Source of the DNA: Pseudoalteromonas sp.
GTDB lineage: Bacteria > Pseudomonadota > Gammaproteobacteria > Enterobacterales > Alteromonadaceae
Reading direction: 5' to 3'
Length of the DNA stretch: 64,000 bases
Assembly: GCF_018402495.1 (NCBI RefSeq)
Contig: NZ_JAGYIU010000003.1
Location: 186,001-250,000, forward strand
The position numbers and the translations under genes are program-made. Position 1 is the stretch's first letter, and the number at the start of each line of letters is the position of its first letter. Shown here piece after piece: positions 35,912 to 49,369 of this stretch. Below the pieces are notes generated by a model that did not search any database, was not told where the DNA came from, and saw only the letters and a program-made list of their open reading frames with translations.

Positions 35912-35962
35912 CATAAAGGCACTCTTTGAAGCGACTATGCGCTTAAAAGAGCAGCCTTTATG
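35912..35962 (-). other. three-part long hairpin between betA and the transporter
   Basis: CATAAAGGC/GCCTTTATG, CTCTTT/AAAGAG and AAGCG/CGCTT form about 20 stacked pairs, broken by small bulges, around a 6-base loop. It lies 10 bases after the betA stop. No T-run follows on the minus strand, so it looks more like an mRNA-stability or processing hairpin than a simple terminator. Confidence 0.6.
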
Positions 35963-35972
35963 ACAGGCTAAA

Positions 35973-37640
35973 TTAAAGGGTTTTATTGCGTTGTGTAGTT
36001 TGCCAATCAGTGGCATTCACAACATCAACTCCTGTATGAGTTAAGGGATTATTCCCTAAAATAATGTCAGCGGCTTTTTCGGCCACCATAATTGTAGGGG
36101 CATTTAAATTACCATTGGGTATGGTTGGAAAAATCGACGAGTCAACCACACGTAAGCTTTGCATGCCATGCACTTGAGTGTTTGAGTTAACTACAGCCAT
36201 ATCGTCTTCACCCATTTTACAAGAGCAAGAAGGGTGGTAAGCACTTTCCACTGCTTGGCGCACAAAGGCATCAATTTGTTCATCAGTTTGAATTTGTTGT
36301 CCTGGTTGAATCTCTTCACCACGGAAATCGTCAAAGGCAGGTTGTTCAATAATTTCACGCGTTAAGCGTACACACGCTCTAAAGCCTTCAATGTCGTCTT
36401 GATGCTCAAGGTAATTAAACACAATCTTTGGTGGCTGCGTCGGATCGGGCGATGCAATAGTGACACTGCCACGGCTTTTAGGTTTGTTATGACCTACATG
36501 CACTTGAAAGCCATGCCCTGCAAAAGCACTGCGTCCATCATAACGCATCGCTGCCGGTAAAAAGTGATACTGAATATCAGGCCACTCTACGCCGGGTTTT
36601 GAACGAATAAAGGCACACGATTCAAAGTGATTAGTTGAGCCTAAACCTTTACGGGTAAGCAGCCATTTTGCACCAATCAAGCCTTTAGAAAACAAGCCTA
36701 ATTTACCGTTTAAGGTAATGGGTTGTTTACACTTATATTGAAAGTAAAACTCTAAATGGTCTTGCAAGTTTTGACCGACACCCGGTAAATGATGCTTTAC
36801 TTCAACACCTGCTTTTTCAAGTGTTTGTGTATCACCAATACCTGAAAGTTGTAACAGGTGAGGTGAACCGATAGAGCCCGCACTTAAAATAACCTCTTTA
36901 CTTGCTTGCGCTGTTTTAACCTCGCCATTGACCTTGTATTCAACGCCGGTTGCTTTTTTGCCGTCTAAAATAACGCGCTGAGCAAGTGCACCGGTTACAA
37001 TTGTTAGGTTACTGCGATGTTTTATCGGATCTAAATACTCACGAGAGGCTGAGCTGCGCACACCGTTTTTAACGGTCATGTGCATAGGGCCAAAGCCTTC
37101 TTGTTGGGCACTATTATAATCATCTGTAGTGGCATAACCCGCTTGAGCACCTGCATCAATAAAGGCGCTATACAAAGGGTTTTCCATGTTATTACCGTTA
37201 TTAACACCAAGGGGACCTTTTCCACCACGATGGCTGTTTTCACCTAGGTAAAAGCTTTCTGCTTTTTTAAAGTACGGTAAACAGGCTTGATAATCCCAGC
37301 CATTGGCGCCATGTTGTTGCCATTCATCAAAATCTTTAGCATGGCCGCGTACATACACCATGCCATTAATTGATGATGAGCCGCCAAGCACTTTACCGCG
37401 TGGGCAGTGCATTTCACGGTTATCTAAGTACGGCTCTGGCTGCGTATGAAATTGCCACGCAAACTTATCGGTATTCATTGGAATCGACAGAGCAGTGGGC
37501 ATTTTTATAAAGATGCTTTTATCGCTGCCGCCGGTTTCCAGTAATAATACCTTATTGCTTGAATCTTCAGACAAGCGATTTGCCAGCACACAGCCTGCTG
37601 AGCCTGCGCCTACAATAATATAATCAAAAGAGTGGTTCAT
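35973..37640 (-). CDS. betA: choline dehydrogenase
   Basis: This membrane-associated GMC flavoenzyme oxidises choline to betaine aldehyde. Length is 555 residues (E. coli 556). The FAD motif is [15 protein letters not shown] at the N terminus. GMC signatures include [19 protein letters not shown] and the later [17 protein letters not shown]. The C-terminal active-site region is [10 protein letters not shown] and [17 protein letters not shown]. It lies 9 bases after betB in the betI-betB-betA order, as in E. coli. Confidence 0.96.
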   Translation of the reverse strand: MNHSFDYIIVGAGSAGCVLANRLSEDSSNKVLLLETGGSDKSIFIKMPTALSIPMNTDKFAWQFHTQPEPYLDNREMHCPRGKVLGGSSSINGMVYVRGHAKDFDEWQQHGANGWDYQACLPYFKKAESFYLGENSHRGGKGPLGVNNGNNMENPLYSAFIDAGAQAGYATTDDYNSAQQEGFGPMHMTVKNGVRSSASREYLDPIKHRSNLTIVTGALAQRVILDGKKATGVEYKVNGEVKTAQASKEVILSAGSIGSPHLLQLSGIGDTQTLEKAGVEVKHHLPGVGQNLQDHLEFYFQYKCKQPITLNGKLGLFSKGLIGAKWLLTRKGLGSTNHFESCAFIRSKPGVEWPDIQYHFLPAAMRYDGRSAFAGHGFQVHVGHNKPKSRGSVTIASPDPTQPPKIVFNYLEHQDDIEGFRACVRLTREIIEQPAFDDFRGEEIQPGQQIQTDEQIDAFVRQAVESAYHPSCSCKMGEDDMAVVNSNTQVHGMQSLRVVDSSIFPTIPNGNLNAPTIMVAEKAADIILGNNPLTHTGVDVVNATDWQTTQRNKTL

Positions 37641-37649
37641 AATGATTCC

Positions 37650-39125
37650 TTAAAATGGGCTTTCTATGTCGGCCATACCAACATAAACAGACTTAGTTTG
37701 CGTGTAATGATCAAGCGTTTGTATGCCGTTTTCGCGGCCGATACCTGATTGCTTATAGCCACCTACAGGCATTTCTGCCGGCGAGTTACCGTAAGCATTG
37801 ATCCAACAAATCCCCGCTTGTAGCTGATGAATAACGCGATGAGCACGTTTAATATCGCTGGTGAATACACCCGCGGCTAAACCTAAGTGAGTGCCGTTAG
37901 CGCGGTCAATCACATCATCTTCGTCATCAAATACTAAAACGCTCATTACTGGGCCAAAAATTTCTTCTTTGACTATGGTCATTTCATCGTTGCAATCAAC
38001 AAATACGGTTGGCGCTACAAAATAACCATTTGGCGCAGATGCTGGTGAAAGCGTTGAGCCACCGGTTAATAGCGTTGCCCCTTCTTCAAGGCCTTTGTTG
38101 ATGTAGCTCATCACTAACTCTTGGTGCTTTTTAGAAATAAGCGCGCCAAAGTTAGTGTTTAAATCTTGTGGATCGCCGGCAATAATATTGTTTTCGGTGC
38201 GAGTTTTAAGCTCATCAATAAACTGCTGGTACACATTTTTGTGAACATAGATACGAGTGCAATTAGTACAAATTTCACCTTGGGTATAAAAGTTTCCTAA
38301 CATTGCCGCGCTTACTGCTTGCTCTATATTGGCATCGTCAAAGACAAGTAACGGCGATTTACCACCTAGTTCCATAGTCACATCTTTTAATGTACCTGCA
38401 GCACTGGCGACGACTTTCTTACCGGTACCTACTTCACCAGTAAACGATACTTTTTCAATATCTTGGTGTGCAGTAAGCCATTGGCCTACTTCACCCGCGC
38501 CTTGAACTACATTGAATACGCCAGCGGGTACACCTGCTTCAATAAACACCTCGGCTAATTTAATTGCGCCAAGCGGGGTTTCTTCTGAAGGTTTAAAAAT
38601 AAACGCATTACCCGCTGCAAGGGCAGGGCCTGACTTCCAACATGCAATTTGTAATGGGTAGTTCCATGCACCAATACCAGCACAAATACCTAAAGGCTCT
38701 TTGCGTGTGTAGTAAAAGTCATCGCCAACCATTTGTTGTTGACCTACTTGCGCAGGGGCAAGGCCTGCAAAATATTCAATTACATCTGCGCCTGTTTCAA
38801 TGTCTACGCAGTTAGCTTCTTGCATTGGTTTACCGGTATCGAGCACTTCAACCAGTGCAAGCTCATCATTGCGCTTGCGTAAAGTAGCAACGGCGTTTAA
38901 TAAAATACGGCTGCGCTCAATAGGGGTCATGGCTGACCAAACTTTAAAGCCTTGTTTTGCACTTTCAATTGCTGCGTTTTGAACGTATTCATCGGCAACT
39001 TCAACGGCATAAATTACTTGGCCGGTTGCAGGATTTACTACATCAAATGTTTCGCCGCTTTTGTTTGCAAGGAATTGACCGTTGATAAAGTTTTGATAGA
39101 TAGGTGTAGTCACGTTAGGCTCCAT
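37650..39125 (-). CDS. betB: betaine aldehyde dehydrogenase
   Basis: This enzyme oxidises betaine aldehyde to glycine betaine with NAD(P). It has 491 residues from the preferred start (E. coli 490). [12 protein letters not shown] contains the general-base Glu, and [10 protein letters not shown] carries the catalytic Cys. The cofactor region is [11 protein letters not shown]. The frame is open further upstream into betI, but ATG 39125 fits the family length. It overlaps the 3' end of betI by 11 bases. Confidence 0.96.
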   Translation of the reverse strand: MEPNVTTPIYQNFINGQFLANKSGETFDVVNPATGQVIYAVEVADEYVQNAAIESAKQGFKVWSAMTPIERSRILLNAVATLRKRNDELALVEVLDTGKPMQEANCVDIETGADVIEYFAGLAPAQVGQQQMVGDDFYYTRKEPLGICAGIGAWNYPLQIACWKSGPALAAGNAFIFKPSEETPLGAIKLAEVFIEAGVPAGVFNVVQGAGEVGQWLTAHQDIEKVSFTGEVGTGKKVVASAAGTLKDVTMELGGKSPLLVFDDANIEQAVSAAMLGNFYTQGEICTNCTRIYVHKNVYQQFIDELKTRTENNIIAGDPQDLNTNFGALISKKHQELVMSYINKGLEEGATLLTGGSTLSPASAPNGYFVAPTVFVDCNDEMTIVKEEIFGPVMSVLVFDDEDDVIDRANGTHLGLAAGVFTSDIKRAHRVIHQLQAGICWINAYGNSPAEMPVGGYKQSGIGRENGIQTLDHYTQTKSVYVGMADIESPF

Positions 39126-39705
39126 ATTGCTTGATAAGTGAATGCACGTAGTTTTTAGCCAGTGATTCACTGTGTTTAAACTGATTTTCGTCTGATTGGC
39201 TTAATACGGCTCGTAGCCATAAACCATCGATCATTGCTGCAGTTAACTCTGCCGCGAGATTTGCTTGCGCTAAAGGCATTAATTGCTTAAATGAAACGGT
39301 TAAATTGCTTTGCAAGCGTTTGCTGTTTACATTTTGTAAACGATGAAGTTCCTTGTCGTGCATTGATTGCGCCCAAAAACTTAACCACGTCCGAGTGGTG
39401 TCTTTTCGTTGTTGTACTAGCGCAAAGTTTGATTCAACAATAAACATTAACCTTTGAGTTGGCGTGGTCTTTTCATCTACTTTGCTGATCAAATCATCTT
39501 TCAAGTTAGACAGTAAGTAACGCACAGTCGCTTCAATTAGCCCCTGTTTCCCACCAAAATAATGGCTAATTATGCCAGAGGACATCCCCGCATTTTTGCT
39601 AATACTATTAATTGTGGTTGCCTGTAACCCTTTTTGAGCAACTGACTCTATTGTTGCGTCAATTAGCTGCTGACGCCTTACAGGTTCCATTCCAACTTTA
39701 GGCAT
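39115..39705 (-). CDS. betI: TetR-family repressor BetI
   Basis: This 196-residue choline-responsive repressor of the bet operon starts [21 protein letters not shown], as in E. coli BetI (195 residues). The helix-turn-helix is [27 protein letters not shown] 39705 is preferred over a TTG at 39729, which lies inside the operator palindrome. It is first in the operon, which gives autoregulation. Confidence 0.94.
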   Translation of the reverse strand: MPKVGMEPVRRQQLIDATIESVAQKGLQATTINSISKNAGMSSGIISHYFGGKQGLIEATVRYLLSNLKDDLISKVDEKTTPTQRLMFIVESNFALVQQRKDTTRTWLSFWAQSMHDKELHRLQNVNSKRLQSNLTVSFKQLMPLAQANLAAELTAAMIDGLWLRAVLSQSDENQFKHSESLAKNYVHSLIKQYGA

Positions 39706-39716
39706 AATTTTTATTA

Positions 39717-39730
39717 ATTGATCGTTCAAT
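39717..39730. promoter_or_regulatory. BetI operator-like palindrome
   Basis: ATTGATCGTTCAAT is a palindrome with one mismatched pair, 11 bases upstream of the betI start. Its half-site ATTGA matches the TTGA...TCAA character of the E. coli BetI operator. Binding here would block the operon's own leader. Confidence 0.7.
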
Positions 39731-40128
39731 AAAGATAAGCTTAAGGTAATAGCTCTAATAATTCAAGGTTAGTGCAAAGGGTGAGTGTCTGAAATGTGGA
39801 TAAATAATTAATAAAATAAGTCTAAAATGAAGTTATATTAACAAGCTGGATTTTTATAAAATATCATTTAATAACAATTTGTTACGTATGTTTTTTTGAT
39901 TGCTTTTTGCGGTGTAATTATTTGTTTACATAATTGGTGTAACTTTTAGTGATTTATTTATTAGTGTGATAACTATTAGAGTACTAATTGTATTTTTTGT
40001 GGGCAGGTTACTTTAAAAAGCGGTAAGGCGAGTTTGTGGGAAAATCCAAGAAAAAAGATTTAGGAAGTGTAATATGAGATTAATTTACAGAAATGTTAAC
40101 TTAGTGAAGAGATAAATAAAGACGCTGT
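39731..40128. other. AT-rich intergenic region upstream of betI
   Basis: This ~400-bp, very AT-rich gap separates the bet operon from a small-gene pair. It should contain the bet promoter. A 13-codon frame with a fair ribosome site at 40074-40115 is too short to call. No repeats or structured elements were recognised. Confidence 0.45.
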
Positions 40129-40434
40129 TTAGGTTTCAACAACGCCTTTAAAGAGCAAAGGATAACGTCTTAAACGGTTGCCAATATAATCGTCAGCCAT
40201 AATTTGGTCGCAAATTTCATCAATGTTATCGGTCGCTTCAAATACCCAATCAAAGCGTTCTATTGCAAGTAAAAAACCGCGCTTTAAATGCGTTTGCGCC
40301 CGGTAATAAGCAAGGTTGTTTTTGATGAGTTGCAGCTTTTCAGGTTCTGCTTTTAATTGCGCAATAACTTGGTTAATAAACTGCAAATTGCGCGAACTGG
40401 TTGGTCTGTTTCGTCGGTGTGTTGATCGCATCAC
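40129..40434 (-). CDS. small basic hypothetical protein
   Basis: This 101-residue basic, helical protein (RRNRPTSSRNLQF at the start; YYRAQTHLKRGF and DNIDEICDQIM later) has no recognised domain. It overlaps the preceding DUF3081-like gene by four bases (ATGA), so the two are co-translated. No signal peptide or membrane segment. Confidence 0.6.
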   Translation of the reverse strand: MMRSTHRRNRPTSSRNLQFINQVIAQLKAEPEKLQLIKNNLAYYRAQTHLKRGFLLAIERFDWVFEATDNIDEICDQIMADDYIGNRLRRYPLLFKGVVET

Positions 40435-40688
40435 TCTTCATTAGCTATGTTATAAAGTTTTTTCAAAAAGTCGTCTTTGTGTTTGTCATGTTCATAATCA
40501 AGGTGATAAGTATTATGAAACCCAAAGCGAAGTAAAACACCACTGCCTTGTAAATAGACGGTGTAGCCATCTATATCAGAATATGCAGTGATCCCTTGAT
40601 AAAATTTACCTTCTTCTGTGACTTCTCCGCGTTGTTGAATGCGTTCGTAAACCGCTAGAATTTGTTTATTGTCGATTTCATTTTTCAT
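40431..40688 (-). CDS. DUF3081-like small protein
   Basis: This 85-residue protein contains LAVYERIQQRGE, DIDGYTVYLQGSGVLLRFGFHNTYHLDY and an acidic-basic tail. The DGYTV...FHNTYHLDY pattern recalls the DUF3081 family of gammaproteobacteria, recognised from memory. The function is unknown. It is first of a two-gene unit with the basic protein that follows. Confidence 0.65.
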   Translation of the reverse strand: MKNEIDNKQILAVYERIQQRGEVTEEGKFYQGITAYSDIDGYTVYLQGSGVLLRFGFHNTYHLDYEHDKHKDDFLKKLYNIANEE

Positions 40689-40834
40689 TGTTTGTCCCTT
40701 TTATTTAATCACTCATACGCTATAGAAGTGAGGGTCGATCATCATAAAAACAATAGTCTAAAAAGTATGATATTGCTTTGTTATTTTTCATTTATAAATT
40801 ATGCTCAAAGTTCACTTTTTGTTGAGCTTTTACC

Positions 40835-42115
40835 ATGATAGACAAAGCGTTACTTTTGAAAACTCGTGAATTATCCGACCAACTCATTGCATTGCAAACA
40901 CCCATTAGAATACTCGATGCAATAAATTGGGATAAACAAATTAAAGAGGAATTTTTTAGACAAAAATGTCAAAAAAATCCACTTATTGATCGTGCTTATT
41001 ATCAACAGCGCGATTTAGGGTTTGTTCCTAGCGAGTTGCGCCAAGCATTTTCAACACTGCACCGCAATATTATTAACCAGTTGGGGCAATTAAACCCAAT
41101 TGCACAATATATGGGTAAAATGTGTACCGAATATAAAACGGTTCTGAGCATGCTTGAATACCGCGGTACGCCAGAGTTTCATGACTTATCAGTGGAGCTA
41201 TTTGGTCATCCTAAAGATTTGTTTCATGCCGGTGAGCCATCGCTATCAGAACTGGCTAATATGCTTGAACAGCCTTTAAAAAATTTACTTGCAGCGGATA
41301 TTTTGCCTGAAGATCCTAAAAATATTGATGCCAGCGACGCGGTGCGAATTTTATCTGAACAGGTCAATGCCAGCATGCCGGGAATAAACGTAGAGGTAAT
41401 GCTAAGTGATGGTATTGTCAGCGATGCGGCAGCAGGTGCTAATAATATTAAGCTAAATCAAGATGTTAAGTTTTCTCAGCGCGAATTAGATATTTTAGAG
41501 GTGCACGAGGGCTGGATCCATGTAGGCACCACTCAAAATGGCTTAGCGCAACCTTATTTAACTTGCTTGAGTAAAGGCACACCAAGCTCTACGGTGACCC
41601 AAGAGGGGCTTGCAGTACTGACGGAAATTATTACTCTTAAGTCAACACCACGTCGCTTATCAAAATTAGTAAACCGTATTCAAGCGGTGACGAAAGTAAT
41701 TGATGGCGCTGAGTTTATCGATATTTACCGAGATTACGTTGCTCAAGGTTTATCAAAAGACGACAGCTATACCCTTGCACAGCGTGTTTTTAGAGGCAGT
41801 ACCGCAACCGGCTTACCCTTTACCAAAGATATTGCTTACATAAAAGGCTTTGTTTTAGTTTACAACTTAATTAGGGTGGCGATACAGCTTGGTCGAATTG
41901 ATCAGTTGCCATTATTGCTGGTGGGTAAAATATCAATTGATGACTTTAGATTAATATCGCAATTGCATGACTTAGGTGTCATTGAAAATCCGCAATTTGT
42001 GCCGCCTCATTTTAAAGATTTAAGAGGCCTTGCTACGTGGCTCAGCTTTGGTCGATTTATTGGCGATTTGTCATTTGAACAATTAGAAAACGATTATAAG
42101 CCGTTGTTTTTATAA
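40835..42115 (+). CDS. DUF1704/TIGR02421 putative metallo-carboxypeptidase (QEGLA protein)
   Basis: This 426-residue cytoplasmic protein carries HEGWIH (H224, E225, H229) and TQEGLA (E257). This HExxxH plus distal Glu arrangement is the zinc site of the DUF1704 family, which includes eukaryotic MATCAP tubulin carboxypeptidases. In bacteria the family is usually labelled flavohemoglobin-expression-modulating QEGLA protein. Carboxypeptidase activity here is an inference from the family. It is monocistronic with two hairpins after the stop. Confidence 0.85.
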   Translation: MIDKALLLKTRELSDQLIALQTPIRILDAINWDKQIKEEFFRQKCQKNPLIDRAYYQQRDLGFVPSELRQAFSTLHRNIINQLGQLNPIAQYMGKMCTEYKTVLSMLEYRGTPEFHDLSVELFGHPKDLFHAGEPSLSELANMLEQPLKNLLAADILPEDPKNIDASDAVRILSEQVNASMPGINVEVMLSDGIVSDAAAGANNIKLNQDVKFSQRELDILEVHEGWIHVGTTQNGLAQPYLTCLSKGTPSSTVTQEGLAVLTEIITLKSTPRRLSKLVNRIQAVTKVIDGAEFIDIYRDYVAQGLSKDDSYTLAQRVFRGSTATGLPFTKDIAYIKGFVLVYNLIRVAIQLGRIDQLPLLLVGKISIDDFRLISQLHDLGVIENPQFVPPHFKDLRGLATWLSFGRFIGDLSFEQLENDYKPLFL

Positions 42116-42118
42116 TTT

Positions 42119-42146
42119 TAAAAAGGAAGCGCAGGTTCCTTTTTTA
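42119..42146 (+). terminator. intrinsic terminator of the QEGLA gene
   Basis: AAAAAGGAA and TTCCTTTTTT enclose GCGCAGG; the T-run follows. A second hairpin (AAACGCAGTT/AACTGCGTTT, 42153-42181) lies just beyond. Confidence 0.85.
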
Positions 42147-42286
42147 GCAAAAAACGCAGTTGAAATGAGTAACTGCGTTTAATTTTACATACATAAGCCT
42201 GCATGCCCATAAGGGGGCAATTGATTATTCTCATTTTTTATTGTTTTATCGATACATAAAATTGTTTTAAACCATTCATTAGGCAC

Positions 42287-42314
42287 AAAAAAAAGCCCAA
42301 AAGTGGGCTTTTTA
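42287..42314 (-). terminator. intrinsic terminator of the ast operon
   Basis: AAAAAGCCCA, loop CTTT, TGGGCTTTTTTT when read on the minus strand, 18 bases after the DUF1338 stop. Confidence 0.9.
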
Positions 42315-42331
42315 AATTCAACACACTTTGG

Positions 42332-43135
42332 TTATCGTGCGTTGGTGCTTTCAAATATTTTGTCTGCAGAGGCAGCGACAAAACCGGTGTAAATTTCACC
42401 ATCAGGTTTTGGATAACGAATAGCAAACTCGTAAAAACAGCTAGGAATGCGCATATCGCCATCGCTAAAGGTTACGGCGTACTCATCAGCTAATGTTGAT
42501 GATTGCTCTAATAGCACCTCTGGTGAGCCTTTTACTTCGCCTCCTGAGGTATTAAGCGCAAAGCCAGCATCTTTAAGAGCTTGGTTTACATCATGGATGT
42601 TATCAAACTTAGCCAAAGTATTAATGTTCACGGTGAAGTGATTGGCACGATAACCCCACGCAGACATCCACGCTGCATATTCGCTCTCTGCTAATAGCTT
42701 TTTGTAAGTATCAGTGCTTACTTGCCAATGTGTACCTGAATATAAAAAGTTATCTGCTGTCACCGCACTTTCGTCAATTTGTGCAACCATATCAGTGACA
42801 ATTGCTTGAAGCTCAGGCGAGCATTTTTCAACTAATAACTCAGAAATAAACACTTTAGGTTGGCTTGGATCGCTGTGCTCGTAATGCTTAGCGTAGAGTT
42901 TTTTTGCTTCAAAATGATACTCACCACATTCTTTGTAGCCAATGGCTAAAAAGTGTGCAGCTAGTTTTTCAAGGCCTACTTTTTCAATATTAAAAGTACG
43001 CAGCGCAATATGGTCGTTGATTATGTCGTCTTTTTGCGTTGAGCCTAATAGGTCATGAATTTTGTCAGCCGATGGCGTTACGCTTAGGTAGTTTTGCCAC
43101 AGGTTATCAAATAATGTGTTTACATCAGTATGCAT
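42332..43135 (-). CDS. DUF1338 family protein of the arginine catabolic operon
   Basis: This 267-residue protein belongs to the DUF1338 fold, which includes metal-dependent 2-oxoadipate dioxygenase/decarboxylase (HglS). HIALRTFN near residue 43 and a later CFYEFAIRYP with Glu fit the metal-binding positions, and RANHFTVNIN lies between. It is last in the operon astC-astA-astD-DUF1338, where astB or astE might be expected. A role on 2-oxoglutarate-like or amino-acid-derived keto acids is possible but unproven. Confidence 0.8.
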   Translation of the reverse strand: MHTDVNTLFDNLWQNYLSVTPSADKIHDLLGSTQKDDIINDHIALRTFNIEKVGLEKLAAHFLAIGYKECGEYHFEAKKLYAKHYEHSDPSQPKVFISELLVEKCSPELQAIVTDMVAQIDESAVTADNFLYSGTHWQVSTDTYKKLLAESEYAAWMSAWGYRANHFTVNINTLAKFDNIHDVNQALKDAGFALNTSGGEVKGSPEVLLEQSSTLADEYAVTFSDGDMRIPSCFYEFAIRYPKPDGEIYTGFVAASADKIFESTNAR

Positions 43136-43162
43136 GGTAAATCCTTAAATCTATTTAAATTG

Positions 43163-45672
<2,510 letters not shown>

Positions 45673-45753
45673 TAACTACTTGCTCCAATAACATAGAAAG
45701 TCCTGAGGTAGCTATTTAGCTATCACAAGACTTTGCTATGTTTTACTTAGTGA

Positions 45754-47025
<1,272 letters not shown>

Positions 47026-47149
47026 TCAGCAATACACTGTGTTTTACTTATTAAAAATGTCATTATCAAAGGTTATGAATGAAATTTGCAGTGCTATTTT
47101 GTTAAAAATGATTAGAATAATAGTCAAATTAACGAATTTAATTAGCATT

Positions 47150-47578
47150 ATGATAACTCCCCAAGATGAAAAACTACTGTCAGTATTAAAAACGAACGCC
47201 CGCGCTAGCATTTCTGACCTAGCAAGGCATTTGAGTTTATCTCGTTCAACGGTGCAAAGCCGAATGCTAAAATTAGAGCAAAGTGGGATCATTAAGGGTT
47301 ATAGCGTTGACTTTGGAGATGACTTTTTAAATAGCTTGGTCTCTGCACATGTTTCTATAAAGGTTAAACAAAAGCTAACCACTAAAACCAACGTGGAGTT
47401 AAAGCAAATAGATGCGATTTCTCAGTTGTATGCAATTAGTGGTGAGTTTGATTTAATTGCCATTGTTGAGGCTCAAAATCTTGAGCAGTTGAGCCATTTA
47501 CTGGACGATATAGGTAATTTAGATGGGGTAGAGCGCACTCGTTCATCGGTTATTTTAGAAACCAAATTTAAGCGTTAA
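47150..47578 (+). CDS. Lrp/AsnC-family regulator divergent from the ast operon
   Basis: This 142-residue regulator has an N-terminal helix-turn-helix (ASISDLARHLSLSRSTVQSRM) and a C-terminal RAM ligand domain ending RTRSSVILETKFK. ATG 47150 gives the family length; an open upstream frame is ignored. It is transcribed away from astC across a ~190-bp AT-rich gap, the classical position for a local regulator. The ligand could be arginine or another amino acid. A small hairpin follows the stop. Confidence 0.88.
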   Translation: MITPQDEKLLSVLKTNARASISDLARHLSLSRSTVQSRMLKLEQSGIIKGYSVDFGDDFLNSLVSAHVSIKVKQKLTTKTNVELKQIDAISQLYAISGEFDLIAIVEAQNLEQLSHLLDDIGNLDGVERTRSSVILETKFKR

Positions 47579-47596
47579 AATAAATATATTTGTTAT

Positions 47597-47616
47597 AACC
47601 GAGCCAAACACGGTTT
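47597..47616 (+). terminator. weak terminator after the Lrp/AsnC gene
   Basis: AACCG, a 9-base loop, CGGTTTTT. The short stem with T-run lies about 20 bases after the stop. Confidence 0.5.
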
Positions 47617-47902
47617 TTACACTAAAAAATTTGTTGTAGATCTTTATTAATCTGATGAACTCTGGTTAAGAGATTTACTGACATATTGGATCATAGTAAT
47701 ACCAATTGTACTAAATTAGTAAGCTATTATAGCGACAAGGAAATAAGTCGATAATAAGATAAAGTTATGATATGTAATTGTTCTAAAAGAATAATTTAAC
47801 GCAGGTGGTGAGTTATTTAATACGCTAGAGTGATCATGTTTTTAATAAAACTGGTATAGTTAGTAGAGTCTGTTGACCTTTGCGGATTACATTTTGTTTA
47901 AA
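47617..47902. other. AT-rich intergenic region, possible dispersed-repeat fragment
   Basis: No gene is seen. AGTAATACCAATTGTACTAA at 47695-47714 is reminiscent of repeats scattered in Alteromonadales intergenes, but no second copy is in this window to prove it. Confidence 0.35.
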
Positions 47903-48081
47903 CTAGGGGCGGTTTAATCGCCCCAAGAGGTCTGTAATCGAGTGGGCTCGATAACTGCTCCTGCGTTATTCTACTGGCTTACATCCCTGTAAGAATAAAT
48001 AAAAACCGAGCAAAGCGTGTGCATCCTGCTCACGCCCCTTACCACCATACATAGTGGCAACAAAGAGTAAATCGCCCCTAG
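47903..48081. repeat. MITE-like or structured ~179-bp element with terminal inverted repeats
   Basis: Ends CTAGGGGCGGTTTA and TAAATCGCCCCTAG are inverted repeats matching at 13 of 14 positions. Inside are perfect hairpins ATCGAG-TGGG-CTCGAT (47937-47952) and CTTACA-TCCC-TGTAAG (47978-47993). The order GAGCA, GCGTG, TGCTC, CACGC (48008-48035) could form a pseudoknot. The left end can alternatively pair locally (GGGGCG with CGCCCC, 47906-47924). No ORF. It is either a non-autonomous transposable repeat or a structured RNA. Confidence 0.6.
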
Positions 48082-48096
48082 GTTTATTTAAAGTGA

Positions 48097-49014
48097 TTAT
48101 AGCTGAGCATGGCTTCGCTGTTGCTTGACTTGGTCGAGCTTTATAAAATATATATTACCGCCAATGCCCTTAAATTCCTCATCAGAAAAGGCTATAGTAT
48201 TGTCATCATAAAACGTGATTGCTTCCTTTTGAGTCACAATGCCCAAGTCAATTCTAGATACATCACCAGAGAAAAACTGATCGCCTTTAAAGTTTTCAAA
48301 CAGCCAAATACTGGTTGAATCTAATAACGCGAGTTTTTTTCTGTCTGGACTAAGCGCAGAAGATGTGATCCAGCACAGTTTTTCCATGGTGGTGCACGTT
48401 TTGAATGAATCTATTAGTCCGGCTAGTCCGGCATCAAAATTCGCTGCGTGATCACCTACCTTATACACATTAGTAATTTCATCGAATGGCTCGGTGCGAT
48501 TTTTAGTAAACAAATATAAATGTCGACCCAATGCGACAAACGCCTCTAAATCTTAATTACGTTGATCGGGCTATATTGGGCTGCCGTCTAAATCAGGCTA
48601 GGTGAATTTTATTATTTCAGCTTCTGTTATATTAGTTTTGATATCTATGGGGTTTTCTATTTTGTAAATTGTTAACCATTTACGTTCATTTTTATTATTT
48701 CCAAAGTCGCCTAAAAAAAATGACCAAACTTATTTTGAGTCATGTCTTCCCAGTCTATTTTTTTGCATTAGTTTCAAGCGCCTCTTTTGCAATTGAATCA
48801 TCTTTGTTGAGCCTGAAGAGCATAGGTTTGTCGCCACTGTCGTTAGTGGCCCAAAGCCGTTTATGTTTATCAAGCTCAATGCCTGAAATTTCTTTTGATT
48901 TTGAGTCTACAGAGACAACCTTTTTACTATATAGTGTATAAATTGAACTGCCCATAACAGCCCATAATAATGCTAAAGACAATCACAGAAGTAATAAGAA
49001 TGCTTTTTTAACAT
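48097..49014 (-). pseudogene. decayed beta-propeller (SdiA-regulated/phytase-like) gene
   Basis: A membrane-anchored protein of about 300 residues can be pieced together across frames. The pieces are a hydrophobic N terminus, SKEISGIELDKHKRLWATNDSGD, DWEDMTQNKFG, FLGDFGNNKNERK, DLEAFVALGRHLYLFTKNR and SSALSPDRKKLALLD. These resemble propeller repeats of SdiA-regulated or phytase-like proteins. Lesions include in-frame stops at 48983-48985, 48598-48600, 48571-48573 and 48553-48555. There are frame changes near the T-run at 48758-48764 and near the start. The gene is clearly dead and adjoins the structured repeat. Confidence 0.8.
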
Positions 49015-49369
49015 GGTATTTAAGTGTTCATCGGGTTTTTCTTGAGGTGATAATTATTATTGCTGATGATGTTGTTAAGCTAAAGGTTTTATAGCAATAA
49101 AAATTAAGAAGTCTGTGTATTAGCTGTTATGGTGTAGTTGGTTTAAAAATTGCTAAGTTAAATAGCTGACTTAAAAACCAGTTTTAACGGTTTAATATTG
49201 CACCAATGCAGTGCGATAAAATAAATTATGCACTGTAATAATGCGTAAATAAAACTTTGATTAACTGTAAACCTGTTTTTATGTGAATGAATGGATTCCA
49301 CATCGCCTCTTTAAGCTGTTTGGCCTGTGGCAAAAATGAATAACCCTTATGGTTTAGTTGGAGCCTATT
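49015..49369. other. leader region upstream of the glycogen operon
   Basis: This 355-bp gap presumably contains the operon promoter. No gene or clear operator is identifiable. GGAG at 49360-49363 serves the first gene. Confidence 0.45.

Noticed and set aside
40074..40115. 13-codon frame with a fair AGGAAG ribosome site
   Set aside because: Too short and without a recognisable regulatory role. There is no hairpin or codon bias typical of a leader peptide.
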